Shown here: positions 1 to 11,600 of the stretch, piece by piece
Numbering within the stretch: position 1 is the first letter of the stretch
How the letters are laid out: each line of letters starts with the position of its first letter
DNA from: Drosophila miranda
Taxonomy: Eukaryota; Arthropoda; Insecta; Diptera; Drosophilidae
Assembly: GCF_003369915.1 (NCBI RefSeq)
Contig: NC_046676.1
Span: forward strand, 18,582,001 to 18,646,000
Direction of reading: 5' to 3'
Length of the DNA stretch: 64,000 nucleotides
Notes under the pieces: generated by a model
The model's input: only the letters and a program-made list of their open reading frames with translations
Told to the model about the DNA's origin: nothing
Databases searched by the model: none
Made by a program: the position numbers and the translations under genes

Positions 1-276
1 TCTCGATGAGAAAGCACGACATCTACGAACTGAATTTCAGGAGAACATCGTGGGGCGCATGGTAAGTTGGGTCGTCCCAGCGCCTAAATATCACTGATTT
101 CTTGATTTCAGGAGAGAGACAAGTTCTGGCGCTACAAAATGCTTCTATGGATATGGTTCCTCAGGGAGCCCCAGCGCATGCTCTATGCCATCGACGAGGT
201 GAAGAAGGGAGCGGCAAAGGTTGCCGCTTTAACCAGCAACCTGCGCCGACCCGGCGGAGGGCTTCAGCGCAAATGA
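1..276 (+). CDS. 3' end of an unrecognised protein-coding gene (partial)
   Basis: Two exons are visible. The first runs from the window edge to 61 and ends at a GTAAGT donor. The second runs from 112, after a pyrimidine-rich TTTCAG acceptor, to a TGA at 274-276. Both are read in one frame with no phase conflict and give the last 74 residues of a protein. The segment is charged and probably helical, with an aromatic patch (WRYKMLLWIWF) and a basic tail ending LQRK. I do not recognise the family. An AATAAA at 306-311 fits a polyadenylation signal. The 5' part of the gene lies outside the window, so length and function cannot be judged. Confidence 0.6.
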
Positions 277-305
277 ATCCGATCATTGCCATTTAAATAT
301 TAATG

Positions 306-311
306 AATAAA
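306..311 (+). terminator. Polyadenylation signal AATAAA of the left-edge gene
   Basis: AATAAA lies 30 bases after the TGA of the partial gene, a normal spacing for a short 3' UTR. Confidence 0.5.
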
Positions 312-621
312 TTATGAATTCTTTTATACGGGATGCACGATATGAAATTGAAGGTCCATAAGCAGATACACGAAATCCACCATGCAGACGCATTAATTGC
401 CGGCGGCACGCGACAACGTTTCCAAGCGATTGCTATTCAAGAGCCGCCAAGGAGCAACAAGTGAAACCATAAAACCATGTCTCTTGCTCGCTTAACCTAG
501 ACCCATTCACATTCCCATTTCCATTCCCCTTGGCCAGTAATTCGCGGGCCTCGTCCCATTGGCCAAACGAAATCGTATAGGGGTTCGGTTCGTGCCTGTC
601 TGCCGAAGGGGTTTCATTGCC

Positions 622-658
622 TATAAAAGGACGGGCAGCGTTCGCCTGTGGCTCATTC
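622..658 (+). promoter_or_regulatory. TATA box plus initiator, candidate core promoter
   Basis: TATAAAAG at 622-629 is followed by TCATTC at 653-658, which matches the fly initiator TCAKTY. The initiator A is 33 bases after the first T of the TATA box, close to the usual spacing. It points towards the guanylyl cyclase and would give a leader of about 400 bases. I see no clear downstream promoter element. Confidence 0.5.
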
Positions 659-1056
659 GATGTTCGTCTTTCGCGACAGATTTCTCTCAAAATCCTTCGG
701 TAATTAACAACTGGAAAACAATGAAAAACAGTAAAGTGTTTCAAAGATATGAACTTTAAATTGTTCAGAAAACACCCAGCTACTGGCAATCAAGTGTCCT
801 TAAAGTTTAAGTTTAAACGTTATATAGATAAAACCAACAAGTTCAAATCGGCGTTGTTTTTGTTTAAAGCATCAAGTGGATAATGAAATGATTTGCGAGT
901 CATTACGCTTTGTTGTTGCTATAATTTGAATTAATTTCAAATTTGTATGTAGCCCCAGGGCCCTTGAAAGTCGAGTAAAACTCGCAATGTAACGCAAAAT
1001 GAATTCAAGTTTTGGCTCCGAATTTCGGGTTGAATGAGTCAAATTGAATCAGTTTA

Positions 1057-4000
1057 ATGGAAGGAATTAGTGTGTGTGTGCGTGCGATTATGAGGAATAG
1101 CCATTCATTTTGGGAAACCATTCTTCCAGTTCTTTGGCAGCTCCACAATATGCATCTGTTGCTCCGAATCAGCGTCCATATTCTCTACCTGATGCTGGCC
1201 GACTCCTTCAGCACCCACAAAAATGCTAAGCGCAACGAGATCGATTCCTGGGAGGACCTGAACAAAGAGATTAGCTTCGATACGACCACCACGGTAGTTG
1301 TCAACGAAACGGGCGATATTCCTTCCAAGATGTTCGAGCGGACAAGAGATCCGAAGCACCACCAGATGGGTCGCATGACTGAGACCGAGGCCGAATTCAG
1401 CCAGATGCGTGTCTACAATGTGGGCGTGCTGATGGCCTCCCACTTGGGTAAGCGACTTACCAGCTAGGGATTCGATTGATTCGGCCAGCACTGCCCGCAG
1501 ATTCACCATTCGATCTGGAGCGCTGCGGACCGGCCGTGGACCTGGCCTTGGATCAGATAAATAAGGTCTTCTTGCGACCCCACAACATTACGCTCGTAAA
1601 GAAGAAGGCCAGGTGAGTAGACAGAGTCTTCTGCCTGCCGCCGCCACTCTCCTACCGCATTCCTCCCCTGTCTGTCTTAAGTTATCCATCCTGCTCGGGC
1701 GCACGGGCACCCGGACTGGCTGCAGACATGCACTTCCAGGACGACGTCATCGCTTTCATTGGACCAGCCTGTGCATTCGCCCTTGAGCCGGTGGCTCGTC
1801 TAGCCGCCTACTGGAACACCCCCATCATCACGGGCATGGGGGATCAGGTACGCGTAAGCCAAGACGACAGTGTAGCGATTTGCGTGTGGAGCTCGCACAG
1901 CATGCAGCTTTCAATAATGCGGAACTGGCTTACTCCCCCCTCCCACACGCTGTTTGAGGCAATCACATTTAGCCCTCTTAATTGTCGTACGCTTGACATT
2001 GGCAATTAAATGGGGTTCTGGGCTTTGGAGGGGCAATCGCTCAATGGGTCTTTAATTCGAATTTAAGTTTTCGGCTCTCCCGTGTTTTCGATAAAGCATC
2101 GCATTTCCTTTCTCCCACTTTTGCTGCCTGCGTCAGCCCCCTTCCTCGGAGGGGGAGCTGACGGTGACCTCTGGCATCCTGGGCAGAATACACAAGTGGA
2201 AGAATGAGAATACGGTAAGTGGATGAAGTATCTGGCAGGAAGGTATTACTGCAACTTCTGGAACATGTACTGGAGAGATTTGTTGTTTTCAATGTCATGG
2301 GGATCCGCGAAGCAATAGCAGAATTGTATATTCGTTGTAGAATTTCCAGGGAATGTTCAAGGACAAGTCAAAGTATCCAACTCTCACCCGCATGTCCTAC
2401 TGCCAGTGTAGGCTCATTCTGGTCTTTGCCAGCGTCTTCCGCCAGTTCAATTGGAAGCATGTGGCCCTGCTGGTGGACAGATCGGAGCTCTTCTCGTGGA
2501 CGGTGGGCAAGAATCTCGAGTACGGACTACGACAGGAGGGACTGCTGAGCTTTGTCCGTGAGCTAAATGGCAATGAGGAGGAGATCTATGAGAACTATCT
2601 GAGGGATGCGAGCATGTACGCAAGAGGTATACGTACATAGCACAACATGCTTTAAACTGATTTGTTCACCTCACTTATCGATCACTTCTTCTCACAATTT
2701 CCTCTATCCACCTCAATCCACTTGGGTACACAGTCGTCATATTATCGGTGCGAGGGATTCTGGTGCGAAAGTTCATGTTGGCGGCCCACAGCATGGGAAT
2801 GACCAATGGCGAGTGGGTCTTCCTGGACGTGGAGATATTTCAGAGTGACTACTGGGGCGACAAGGGCTGGGAGATGAAGGACGAGCACGATGCCCGAGCC
2901 CGCAAGGCATACGAGGCCCTTTTAAGAGTCAGCCTCCTGCAGCCGACGAGTCCCAAGTTTCAGGACTTTGCGGACAATGTCCGAGAGAATGCTCTCTACG
3001 ACTACAACTACACGTTTGGCGAGGGCGAGGAGGTGAACTTCTTCATTGGGGCCTTCTATGATGGAGTTTATCTCCTGGGCATGGCCCTAAACGAGACACT
3101 GACCGAAGGAGGCGACATCCGGGATGGGGTGAACATCACGCGCCGGATGTGGAATCGCACCTTTGAAGGCATTACCGGACACGTGCGCATCGATGACAAT
3201 GGCGATCGGGATGCGGACTACTCGATACTAGATCTGGATCCCATAAACGGGAAATTTTCAGTCGTTGCTCATTATTCCGGTGTCCACAAGTGAGCGACGG
3301 GCCCTTCGCATAGTCGAATTCGATTCACCAAACACGTTCTTTTCTAGGGAATACGCTGCTGTGCATGGCAAGAAGATACACTGGCCGGGCGGACGTGAGG
3401 AGCCGCCGCCGGATGTGCCGCCCTGTGGCTTCCTAGGAAATTCTCCGGACTGTCATGACAATGGTATGGCCTCCCCATCCCATACTTGAGAAAGGTTTAG
3501 ATTATTAGATTCGAGCTAAGTAAATCTCTCCGATTCCAGAGTCCACCATTATGTATTCCATATTTGGACTGTTCCTCTTTCTGGGTCTCGTCTTCCTCGT
3601 CATTTGCCTGCTGCAAAAGTAAGACTCCCTCAACTTGGTCTATCTTACCGGTGCTTAAAAATTATACTCCACTCCCATTCTGGCATTCTTGCATTCTATT
3701 AGGCAGATGAAGCTTAGCAAGGAGCTGAACAATATGTCCTGGCGGGTGAGACCCGACGATGTCCTCATCGAAATGGGCGGCATGTTCGGTTCCAAGGGTG
3801 GCCTCCAGCGCCTGGACGTCGAGAATATCTCGCTGCAACAGTTCGGCATCCACTCCGGTCGCGCCTCCATAGCCAGCTTCACCTCGCTGCCGCCGCAGGT
3901 GTACACGACGATTGGCCAGTTTAAGGGCGAGCGCGTGGCCATCAAGAAGGTGAATGTAAAGAAGGTGGAGCTGACGCCCCAGCTGCTGTGGGAGATCAAG

Positions 4001-5649
4001 CAGGCGCGCGACGTGAGCCACGAGAACACTGTACGGTTCGTGGGCGCCTGCATCGACCTGCCACGACCCACTGTCCTCATCCTCACGGAGTACTGCTCCC
4101 GCGGCAGCCTCAAGGATGTGCTGGAGAACGAGGCCATCGAGCTGGATTGGAACTTCCGCATGTCCCTCATCCATGACATTGTCAAGGGCATGAGCTATCT
4201 GCATAACAGCGACGTGGCGGCCCACGGAAAGCTGCGCTCCTGCAACTGCCTCATCGATGGCAGGTTTGTGCTCAAGATATCCGACTTTGGCCTGGCCACG
4301 CTGACCACGCCCTCGGACTTTGTGCGGGATCAGAATTACTACTTGAGTGAGTGAATCCCAGAGGTGCCAGAGGTTTCTTCGCCATCCCGCATTCCATTAT
4401 CCTTCCTTATTCTAGAACTCCTTTGGATCGCCCCGGAGCTGCTGCCTCTGACGTCCATTCCTGGCTGCAGTCCGGCCACGCAACGTGGGGATGTCTACTC
4501 GTTTGGCATCATTCTGGAGGAGATTGTGAACCGTGGCGGACCCTACCAAGAGGCGCGCCAGCAGATGGATGTCCACACCATTCTGCACAAAGTGCGGCAA
4601 TGCAATGGATTTCGGCCGCTCATTAGGGAACGCGAGTGTCCACCCGATCTCCTGGAGCTCATGGAAAAATGCTGGGCAGACAACCAGGAGGAGCGCCCTG
4701 CCTTCTGCACGATCCGCAGCAATATTCGCACCATAATGAAGTAATTATTCAGAAATCATCCGAAGCTAAAGAAACACCTAATCCAGTCCCAATCTTCTCT
4801 TTTGTTGATTCCAGGGGCTTCTGCGAGAACCTAATGGATGACCTGCTGAATCGCATGGAGCAGTATGCCAACAATCTGGAGAGCCTCGTCGAGGAAAAAA
4901 CGCGCCAGCTGAGTCTGGAGAAGCAGCGCACGGAAGAGCTCTTGTACCAGATCCTGCCGCGGCCCGTCGCCCAGCAGCTGATGGCCGGGGATCTGGTGGA
5001 GCCGGAGGAGTTCAGCAGCGTGACCATTTACTTCAGCGACATCGTCGGCTTCACGGAGCTTTGCGCACGCAGCAGCCCCATGGATGTGGTAAACTTCCTG
5101 AACGATCTATACAGCACCTTCGACCGGATCATCGGGTTTTATGATGTCTACAAGGTGGAGACCATTGGCGATGCCTACCTGGTGGTCTCTGGCCTGCCCG
5201 AGCCCAACGGCGATAAGCACGCCCGTGAGATCGCCCTAATGGCCCTGGACATTCTGCAGGCCGTCAGCTCCTTTAACCTGAGGCACAAGCCGGAGTACAA
5301 GATCCAGATTCGGATTGGAATGCACTCCGGCTCCGTCTGTGCTGGCGTCGTCGGCAAGAAGATGCCGCACTACTGCCTCTTCGGGGACACCGTGAACACC
5401 GCCTCGCGCATGGAGAGCACCGGTCAGCCCGGCAAGATCCACGTATCCTCCGCTACCAAGGCCATTCTGGACAAGTTCGGTACCTTCCAGATGGAGCAGC
5501 GCGGCGATGTAGAGCTCAAGGGCAAGGGCACCATGACCACCTACTGGCTGAACAGCACCAGCGAGGCCGATGCTCGACCCCCGACTCCTCAGATCCTGAG
5601 CACCGACGAAGTACCATTCCCACTGCTCTTTGCCGGCATGGGAAAGTGA
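1057..5649 (+). CDS. Receptor-type (transmembrane) guanylyl cyclase
   Basis: Eleven coding exons (1057-1447, 1501-1612, 1682-1847, 2137-2214, 2350-2626, 2734-3289, 3348-3463, 3540-3618, 3703-4346, 4416-4740, 4815-5649) join in frame to 1192 residues. It makes cGMP from GTP at the plasma membrane in response to extracellular ligand. Domain order: signal peptide; ANF-receptor-like extracellular domain; one membrane helix at about 569-591; kinase homology domain with no HRD catalytic Asp (HGKLRSCNC instead); coiled dimerisation segment; cyclase domain with FSDIVGFT for metal binding and the guanine-selective Glu (KVETIGDAY) and Cys ([10 protein letters not shown]). Met codons at 1057, 1090 and 1150 are in frame; 1150 gives the cleanest signal peptide, so the mature protein does not depend on the choice. 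An AATAAA lies at 5775-5780. It is probably the orthologue of D. melanogaster CG3216, inferred from chromosome arm and architecture only. Confidence 0.9.
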
Positions 5650-6448
5650 ATGTGAATCTGATCTGAGCCAGTCTTCGTCTCCACCGCTATCCATAATCCA
5701 CATATGATCTCTGATGAATCAGTATTAGCTACAATTTATCTCCAAAACATTTGATATTCCCTTCCCTTGAATATAATAAATAATCACTTTTATTCTTTAA
5801 AGAGTTTAGTGACTTTATGGGTACATACAACGTTAGACAATAATTAATGAATTAATTTCCATAGTTTCAGGAATTTTTCCAAACATTGGCGCTTTCGAAA
5901 AGCCATCGAGTTTTGGCGCAAAACTGATTTGAAAAGCTCAACCAAATATTTCTACCCTGATGAACCACCGAGCAACCCCCCAAAAAACTCGGCTGAAAAC
6001 GGGGCTGCATATGCCATCAGCTGTTCGAGCTGAAGGAGCTTTTCCGGTGGGTTGGTGGGTGGGTGGTAGAGATGGGTTGGAAATATGTAGGCATTTGCGC
6101 AGAGTCGAGGAAAAAGGAATTGACACAAAAACAAAATTGAAAAGTGATAAAAACAGGAAACAGGACCTAAAATTACTGAACCGGAAGAGCGGAGAAAAAT
6201 GAAAATCGAATCTAAAAATGTGCGACCAGCATCCGGAGGAGCTTTGGGGCTTTAGGACTCCTTTCGTTCCGCTCCTGGCAGCCATGTAGATGTATAAGTG
6301 CATAAGTGCATAAGCGCAGGTGTCTACACCCATCCTGGAGCACCGTACACACACCGTACCGTACACACACAGGGAGATACCTACTATAAATAGTGAATCG
6401 CGTAGAGTAGCAGCCGTAGCCGTACAACCTGTAGCGAAGAGTCCCAGG
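5650..6448. other. Intergenic: cyclase 3' UTR and FKRP-like upstream region
   Basis: The left part holds the cyclase 3' UTR with AATAAA at 5775-5780. From about 6290 to 6380 there are short repeats (GTGCATAA and CCGTACACACA words) just upstream of the next gene. An open frame continues upstream of the FKRP-like start codon as far as 6320, but its composition is not protein-like and I treat it as leader. Confidence 0.45.
5775..5780 (+). terminator. Polyadenylation signal AATAAA of the guanylyl cyclase
   Basis: AATAAA about 126 bases after the TGA of the cyclase, in AT-rich sequence. Confidence 0.5.
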
Positions 6449-8282
6449 ATGAAGGTGCTCCGACTGCGAATGGCGAAGCTGATGCTGCTGGGCGTCCTGT
6501 TGGTCAATCTGATATTCCTGTACTACACCTGGAACACGCTCCTCTGGCGCCGCATTAGTAGGGTGCTAGCTGGTGACGAGATGGAGCCCAAGGCCCCCCC
6601 TAAATTGACGCCCAAGGAGAAGGTGCGCAACGCCAACAAGCACATAAGGAAGAGCATCACCATCGTGTTCTATGGACACTATAACTTTGAGCAGGACCTG
6701 CGGGCGAGCATCGACAGCATACTGGATGTGATACCCAACATGCCCATCCTGGTGCTTCAGGAGGGCGGCTCCGAGTACGCCTACCCACCGGTGAGCTACG
6801 AGCGAAACCTCACCGCTGGCGAGGATCAGACTGTGACCTTCCTCAATCTGGCCTTCGATGTCAGACACACGCGACAGGAGCTCGATCCGTTGGCCGCCAT
6901 TCGCACCAAGTACGCCCTCCTCATGCCGGACAGTGTCCGGCTGAACAGCAAGAATCTGCTCCAGAAGATCCTGCGCGAGATCAACACGATCGGCGTGGCC
7001 GGGGCCCAGGCACAGCCCAAGGAACAGCGACTGGCCGTTCCGCCGGAGGAGACGGTGCGCCGCATGGTGCTGGTCCCCTTTGCGGGCAATCTCAAGTCAT
7101 TCAGCAGCTGTGCGCGGATGAGAATGGATCTGCCCAACTGGACGCTGGAGATAGTGGCAACTAATGACAGTCGGCGCTGCGATTTGGTAGGTTGTCATTC
7201 CAACAGGATGATCCTAGCACTGACAGTCCATTTCCATTTCCCTTAGTTTCTACAAAAGCACGCGATCCTGTTGGATGTGGCCGCTCTGGGTGCGATGCCC
7301 GAACCTTTCGCCCTACCCTTCCCAGAGATGCTGTACATACAGGCAAAGATTGCCAATTTATCGGTGGGTACACCTCCATGAAACATCCCTGCATTCCCAT
7401 TCCCATTGGTTATCCTTGCAGACCACCGTATTCTCACATGCCTTCCAGGAGGGAAGACGTCTCTTCGCCTCGTTCCACACTAAGCAGCGCCGCATGGAGC
7501 TGCGTCGCCGCCAGTTCCGGGAGATGTACAAGCGGTTGCAGATTAAGAGGATCGTGCGACGGGCGTACACGGTGCTCGGCAAGCCACCGGCCAGAGAGAG
7601 CAGCTGGCAGTTCCACCAGGGCGTGCTGGATGCCCAGTTCTCCAGCTCCAACATGTCACTGCCGCTGGTCACGGACATCGATCTCTTCGGTTGCGAGCGT
7701 ACCACAAAGTCCTGCATCGGCACCGTGTACAACAATCGGCCGTTCTACTCGTATCTGGACAAGCACACCCCACCCTGCTGCCTGGACAAGCTGCGGACCA
7801 CTTTCAACCATGTGCTGGAAGAGTTCGAGAACGTGGGCATACGCTATTGGCTGGACAACAATGCACTGAAAAGCGCCGTGGAGACCAACGCCATCTCACC
7901 GGATGCCTACGACATTGACATCAGCTTCAATGTGCACGACCTGGAGCGCTCCAACGCGATGAAGAAGTCGCAGAGCAAGCCGTATGTGGATAACGAGGGC
8001 TTCTACTGGATCAAGGCCACCGACGGACACTACTTTCGCGTCCAATTCTCGAAGCCCAACCAGGTGGGAGTCAATCTGTTGCCCTACGAGATCAAAGGCG
8101 CCGAGGTGCGAGCCAGTGGCTTCTTTGGCTGGAAGGCGAGCACATTTGCAGCGGATTTTCTCCATCCCATGTCCACGGTGCTGTTTCTCGGCAAGAGTGT
8201 CATGTGCCCCAACAATGTGCTCGAGTATCTGGAGGCGAAGCACATCAAAGTCCAGTCCCAAGATATGGCCATGGACGACTAG
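6449..8282 (+). CDS. Fukutin-related protein (FKRP) homologue, Golgi ribitol-phosphate transferase family
   Basis: Three exons (6449-7186, 7247-7363, 7422-8282) give 571 residues. It is a type II Golgi membrane protein: a short basic N-terminus, a membrane anchor at about residues 9-29, then a lumenal stem and a LicD/fukutin-type nucleotidyltransferase domain. In mammals FKRP adds ribitol-5-phosphate to alpha-dystroglycan glycans. Key visible features are the acidic YDIDI motif (DID at 449-451) that would bind metal and nucleotide sugar, and the preceding YWLDNNALKSAV segment. The start at 6449 is chosen because it puts the anchor next to the N-terminus. The gene is convergent with the dynein gene. 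It is likely the orthologue of D. melanogaster CG15651, by family recognition. Confidence 0.85.
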
Positions 8283-8650
8283 AAGTTGTAGAGGATATAG
8301 AAGATGTCTAGTTACAATTTAGTTAAGGTTTTAGCATAGATTATGGCTGAAGACCGAAAACTTTCAGATGGATTTGATGAACATTTAATTTAAAGTTTTG
8401 ATTTAAGATCTTAGCCCATAACATTATATTGTACAATTTTGTGATCTTCTGTTGTGTTTCAGAGTTCCTTTGGTTGATAGCTAATTTGCGTAGATCTTTA
8501 AGGACGGACATAAAACTAACATAAGTCGCACTACGAATCTTTTAAAACCAAAAACTCTACATGTTTTAAAGTGAAATATACAATCAGACTCGGGAAGAGG
8601 ACTATCAAAATATACATTATATTATAGAGTGGATATTTCGCGTTGAGCAT
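8283..8650. other. Intergenic between two convergent 3' ends
   Basis: AT-rich sequence with no coding potential. It should contain the overlapping or adjacent 3' UTRs of the FKRP-like gene (plus) and the dynein gene (minus). I see no perfect AATAAA for either. Confidence 0.4.
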
Positions 8651-11600
8651 TTAGCTGCGCACGGTGGTGGCCGCGTCGGGGATGATGTTTCCTTCGGGCA
8701 GCTCCCGAACTAGGGATAGTAGTTTCTCCAGTTTGGAGATCTGCAGTGTGGTCTGATCCAGATACAACTGCTTCTTGGGCGGCTTGACCATCACGCGAAG
8801 ATTGGGCGATAGTTTAAGCGAAGTGGTAACTCCCCTGGTCAAAAGTTAGATTAAGGAGAGGAAGAGTTAGGAGAGGGATCGGGGTACTACTTACTTTTCG
8901 TCGCCAACCACAATGAAGGGTATCTTCTCGTTGAAGGAGAGTCGGGTGAGCTTGTTCTTACGCTTGGGCACCACCGCCTGGATGCAGATGGGCTTATATT
9001 TGTTCACATTCAGATCGAAGACATGGACCTTGCCCTCGGTGGTGACAGCGGCGAAGACGGTGCTGGAATAGGGGGCCCACTTGACGTCGCCGACAGCAGA
9101 TCCAAGATCAAAGATGAAGAGCGGATCGGGACGCATGTCCTCCCACACCTTGACGCGCCAGTCGCCGCCGCAGGACACAAAGATGTTGGAGTTAAAGCGA
9201 TTAAAGTCGATGCGGTAGACGGACATGTTGTGTGCGTTGTAGGTCATCAGGTACTTGGAGCTGAAGGCCGTGCTGCACTTGTAAATGTAGCCGCACTCGG
9301 TGCCGACCAGGAAGATCTTCTGATCGGTGGGGTGGAAGATCATGCAGCTTCCGCCGCTCTTGAGGCTGACCTTGGTGCCGTCGGGCCCATCCACAAGACC
9401 GTCCTGCAGGAACAGTGTTATGATGGTCGTCACCCAGAGCTTGTTCTGCATCAGAATCCAGTTGAAGACCCGTCCGTCGGAGGACACCGAATAGAAGTTG
9501 ATCTCGCCATCGGTCATGTCCGGGCCCCACTTGATCTGCCACACGCACTCTCCATGCTTGCAGTTCACGCCCTTGGAGATGTACAGCGGATCCTTGCAGC
9601 TTTCCCGCAGATTGTAGACGGCCACGTTGCCGTCGTACAGGCCAATCACCACCAGGAAGGGGTATGTGGGATGGATGTCACAGCACATGATACCGCAATC
9701 GGTTTGTACTGTAAAGAATCAGGAATCAAGGATTAACACACATTAACAAGCTCTGAGCTCTGAGAAACCTACTGATGTAGTCCGGAAAAGAGGGATTCTT
9801 GACGGTAAAGAGGCAGAGGTAGCCCTCGTTTGTCTGCTTCATAAAGTCATCTGAATTGCACGGAAGATGAGGATAAAGGATGTGGTTTTACTTTGTGTAA
9901 GACTCTACTCACGTGAGCCAAAGCAAACTGCAAAGAGATCGTAGTAGCTCGGATTGAACAGGATATCGGTGACATTCATCTTCTTGGTCTTTTCGTATTG
10001 GAACTTCCATAGGGGCAGCAGGTTGCCCTCGCCCTCGCGGTACTCATCGGCCGGATCCTCCCAGTAGCGATAGTCATGAGCAATGTCGTCGTAGATGTTC
10101 TGGTTGATCATCCGTTCGAGGATCTGCCAGCACTTGAGGTACTTTTTGTTGAGTTGCTCGGCAATGGCCGACTTGTCCTTGAACTTCTTCGAGCGCATTC
10201 CCCGCTTGCGGTCCTCCTTCTTGGCGGTTCCGTCCTTGGACTGTGTCTCAAAATCCTGCAAATACGAGTCGTAGATGACCCACTGCAACACATTGCCACC
10301 GAACTGCGAGCGGGGCGGCGGTATCGTCTGGGTGTCCACACTCTGTAAAGGAAGCGAAAGGAAGAGCGTGTTGAGACATGGTTCCGTGGGATGCGACTGA
10401 TGGGACTATGCAGTTAACTCACCCTCGTAGGATTCGTGTAGGTGAGGGCAGCGCGCTCGCAGTAGTTGAACTGGTTGATCAGCTTGCGCTTCTTGCCGGA
10501 GGCTGTGGCAGCGGCCGGCTGGGCTCCGGCGGTCTCCTCATCTTCGGCACGAGCCTCCGCCTCTTCGACGCCCTCATCGGCGCCTCCGCCTGTCTTGGCC
10601 TCCTCCTCTTCTTCCCCCTCCTCGCCCTCCTCCTCTCCGGCTTCCTTTTCGGGTCCACTCTTGGCGTCGTCATCGTCGTCGGCATCATCGGTTTCGCCCT
10701 CGCCCTCGCCCTCACCGCCCCCGGCGGATGTGTCGCGTTGCTCCACCAGCGAATAGTGGGGCATGGGCAGGGGATAGCCAATCTCGTCGGACTCCTCGAT
10801 CTGGAGACGGGCCTCCTCCGAGTCAACGTGCAAAGAGTTTCCGGAGTAGCTCAAGAGGGTCACCGTATTGCCCGGTAGCGGCGCCGGTACATATTCCCCT
10901 TCCTTGAAGCTGTAGACCACCAGATTGTGGATCACGTTTGTGTTGGTGGGCGTCAGCACCTTGGTCACCTCCTCGGCCAGCTCGGCCTCCGTCAAGTCCA
11001 GCTGATCGTCTGGCTTGAGGAGCTGGCGCGATCGCATCCAGGCATCAAAGTCATCGGCATCACCGCCGCCGCCATCGACCTTCGTTTTGGAGGCTCTGTT
11101 CTGCTTGACGGAGAGAGTGGCGGTGGGGGACGGGTACAGGGTACAGGGGACAGGGGACAGGGGTTAATTAATTCACGAAATATCAGGTCATGGACAGGTG
11201 GAAGTAGGGAGGAGGGTTGTGTCAGGTGGTCTGTGGTGCATGCAACATTCCATTGATGGTGCCTCGCAAAATGTTCTAAACGGGAAGCGGGACGAGGAAC
11301 AGGATGGTCACTCACCTGCCTGCAGCTGTGCGGGGGAATATCTTTCGGTGTACTACTAATGATGGAGTGCACTACGGTCTACGTTAGATAGGTGCTGTCT
11401 ATGTCTATAGAGGGCACCAAGCATGAGGCATGCAAATTGAAACATGATACGAGTATTCGTGGTGAAGGGCCTGCGCCGCAACCGTTACCTCATCGTCATC
11501 GCTATTGCTGGCAACATCAACATCCTCCGGCGGATCGGTGGTCTCTGTGGCAGCAGAAGCAGCAGCCCAAGCAACAGCAACAGCAACAGCACCAGCACCA

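Larger units (their letters stand above)
277..1056. other. Intergenic, probably the 5' region of the guanylyl cyclase gene
   Basis: No convincing coding sequence on either strand. It contains the 3' UTR of the left-edge gene and a good TATA-plus-initiator core promoter at 622-658. The rest is AT-rich leader or upstream sequence. Confidence 0.5.

Noticed and set aside
6320-6448. N-terminal extension of the FKRP-like protein
   Set aside because: It would push the membrane anchor away from the N-terminus and is made of short repeats; the start at 6449 is better.
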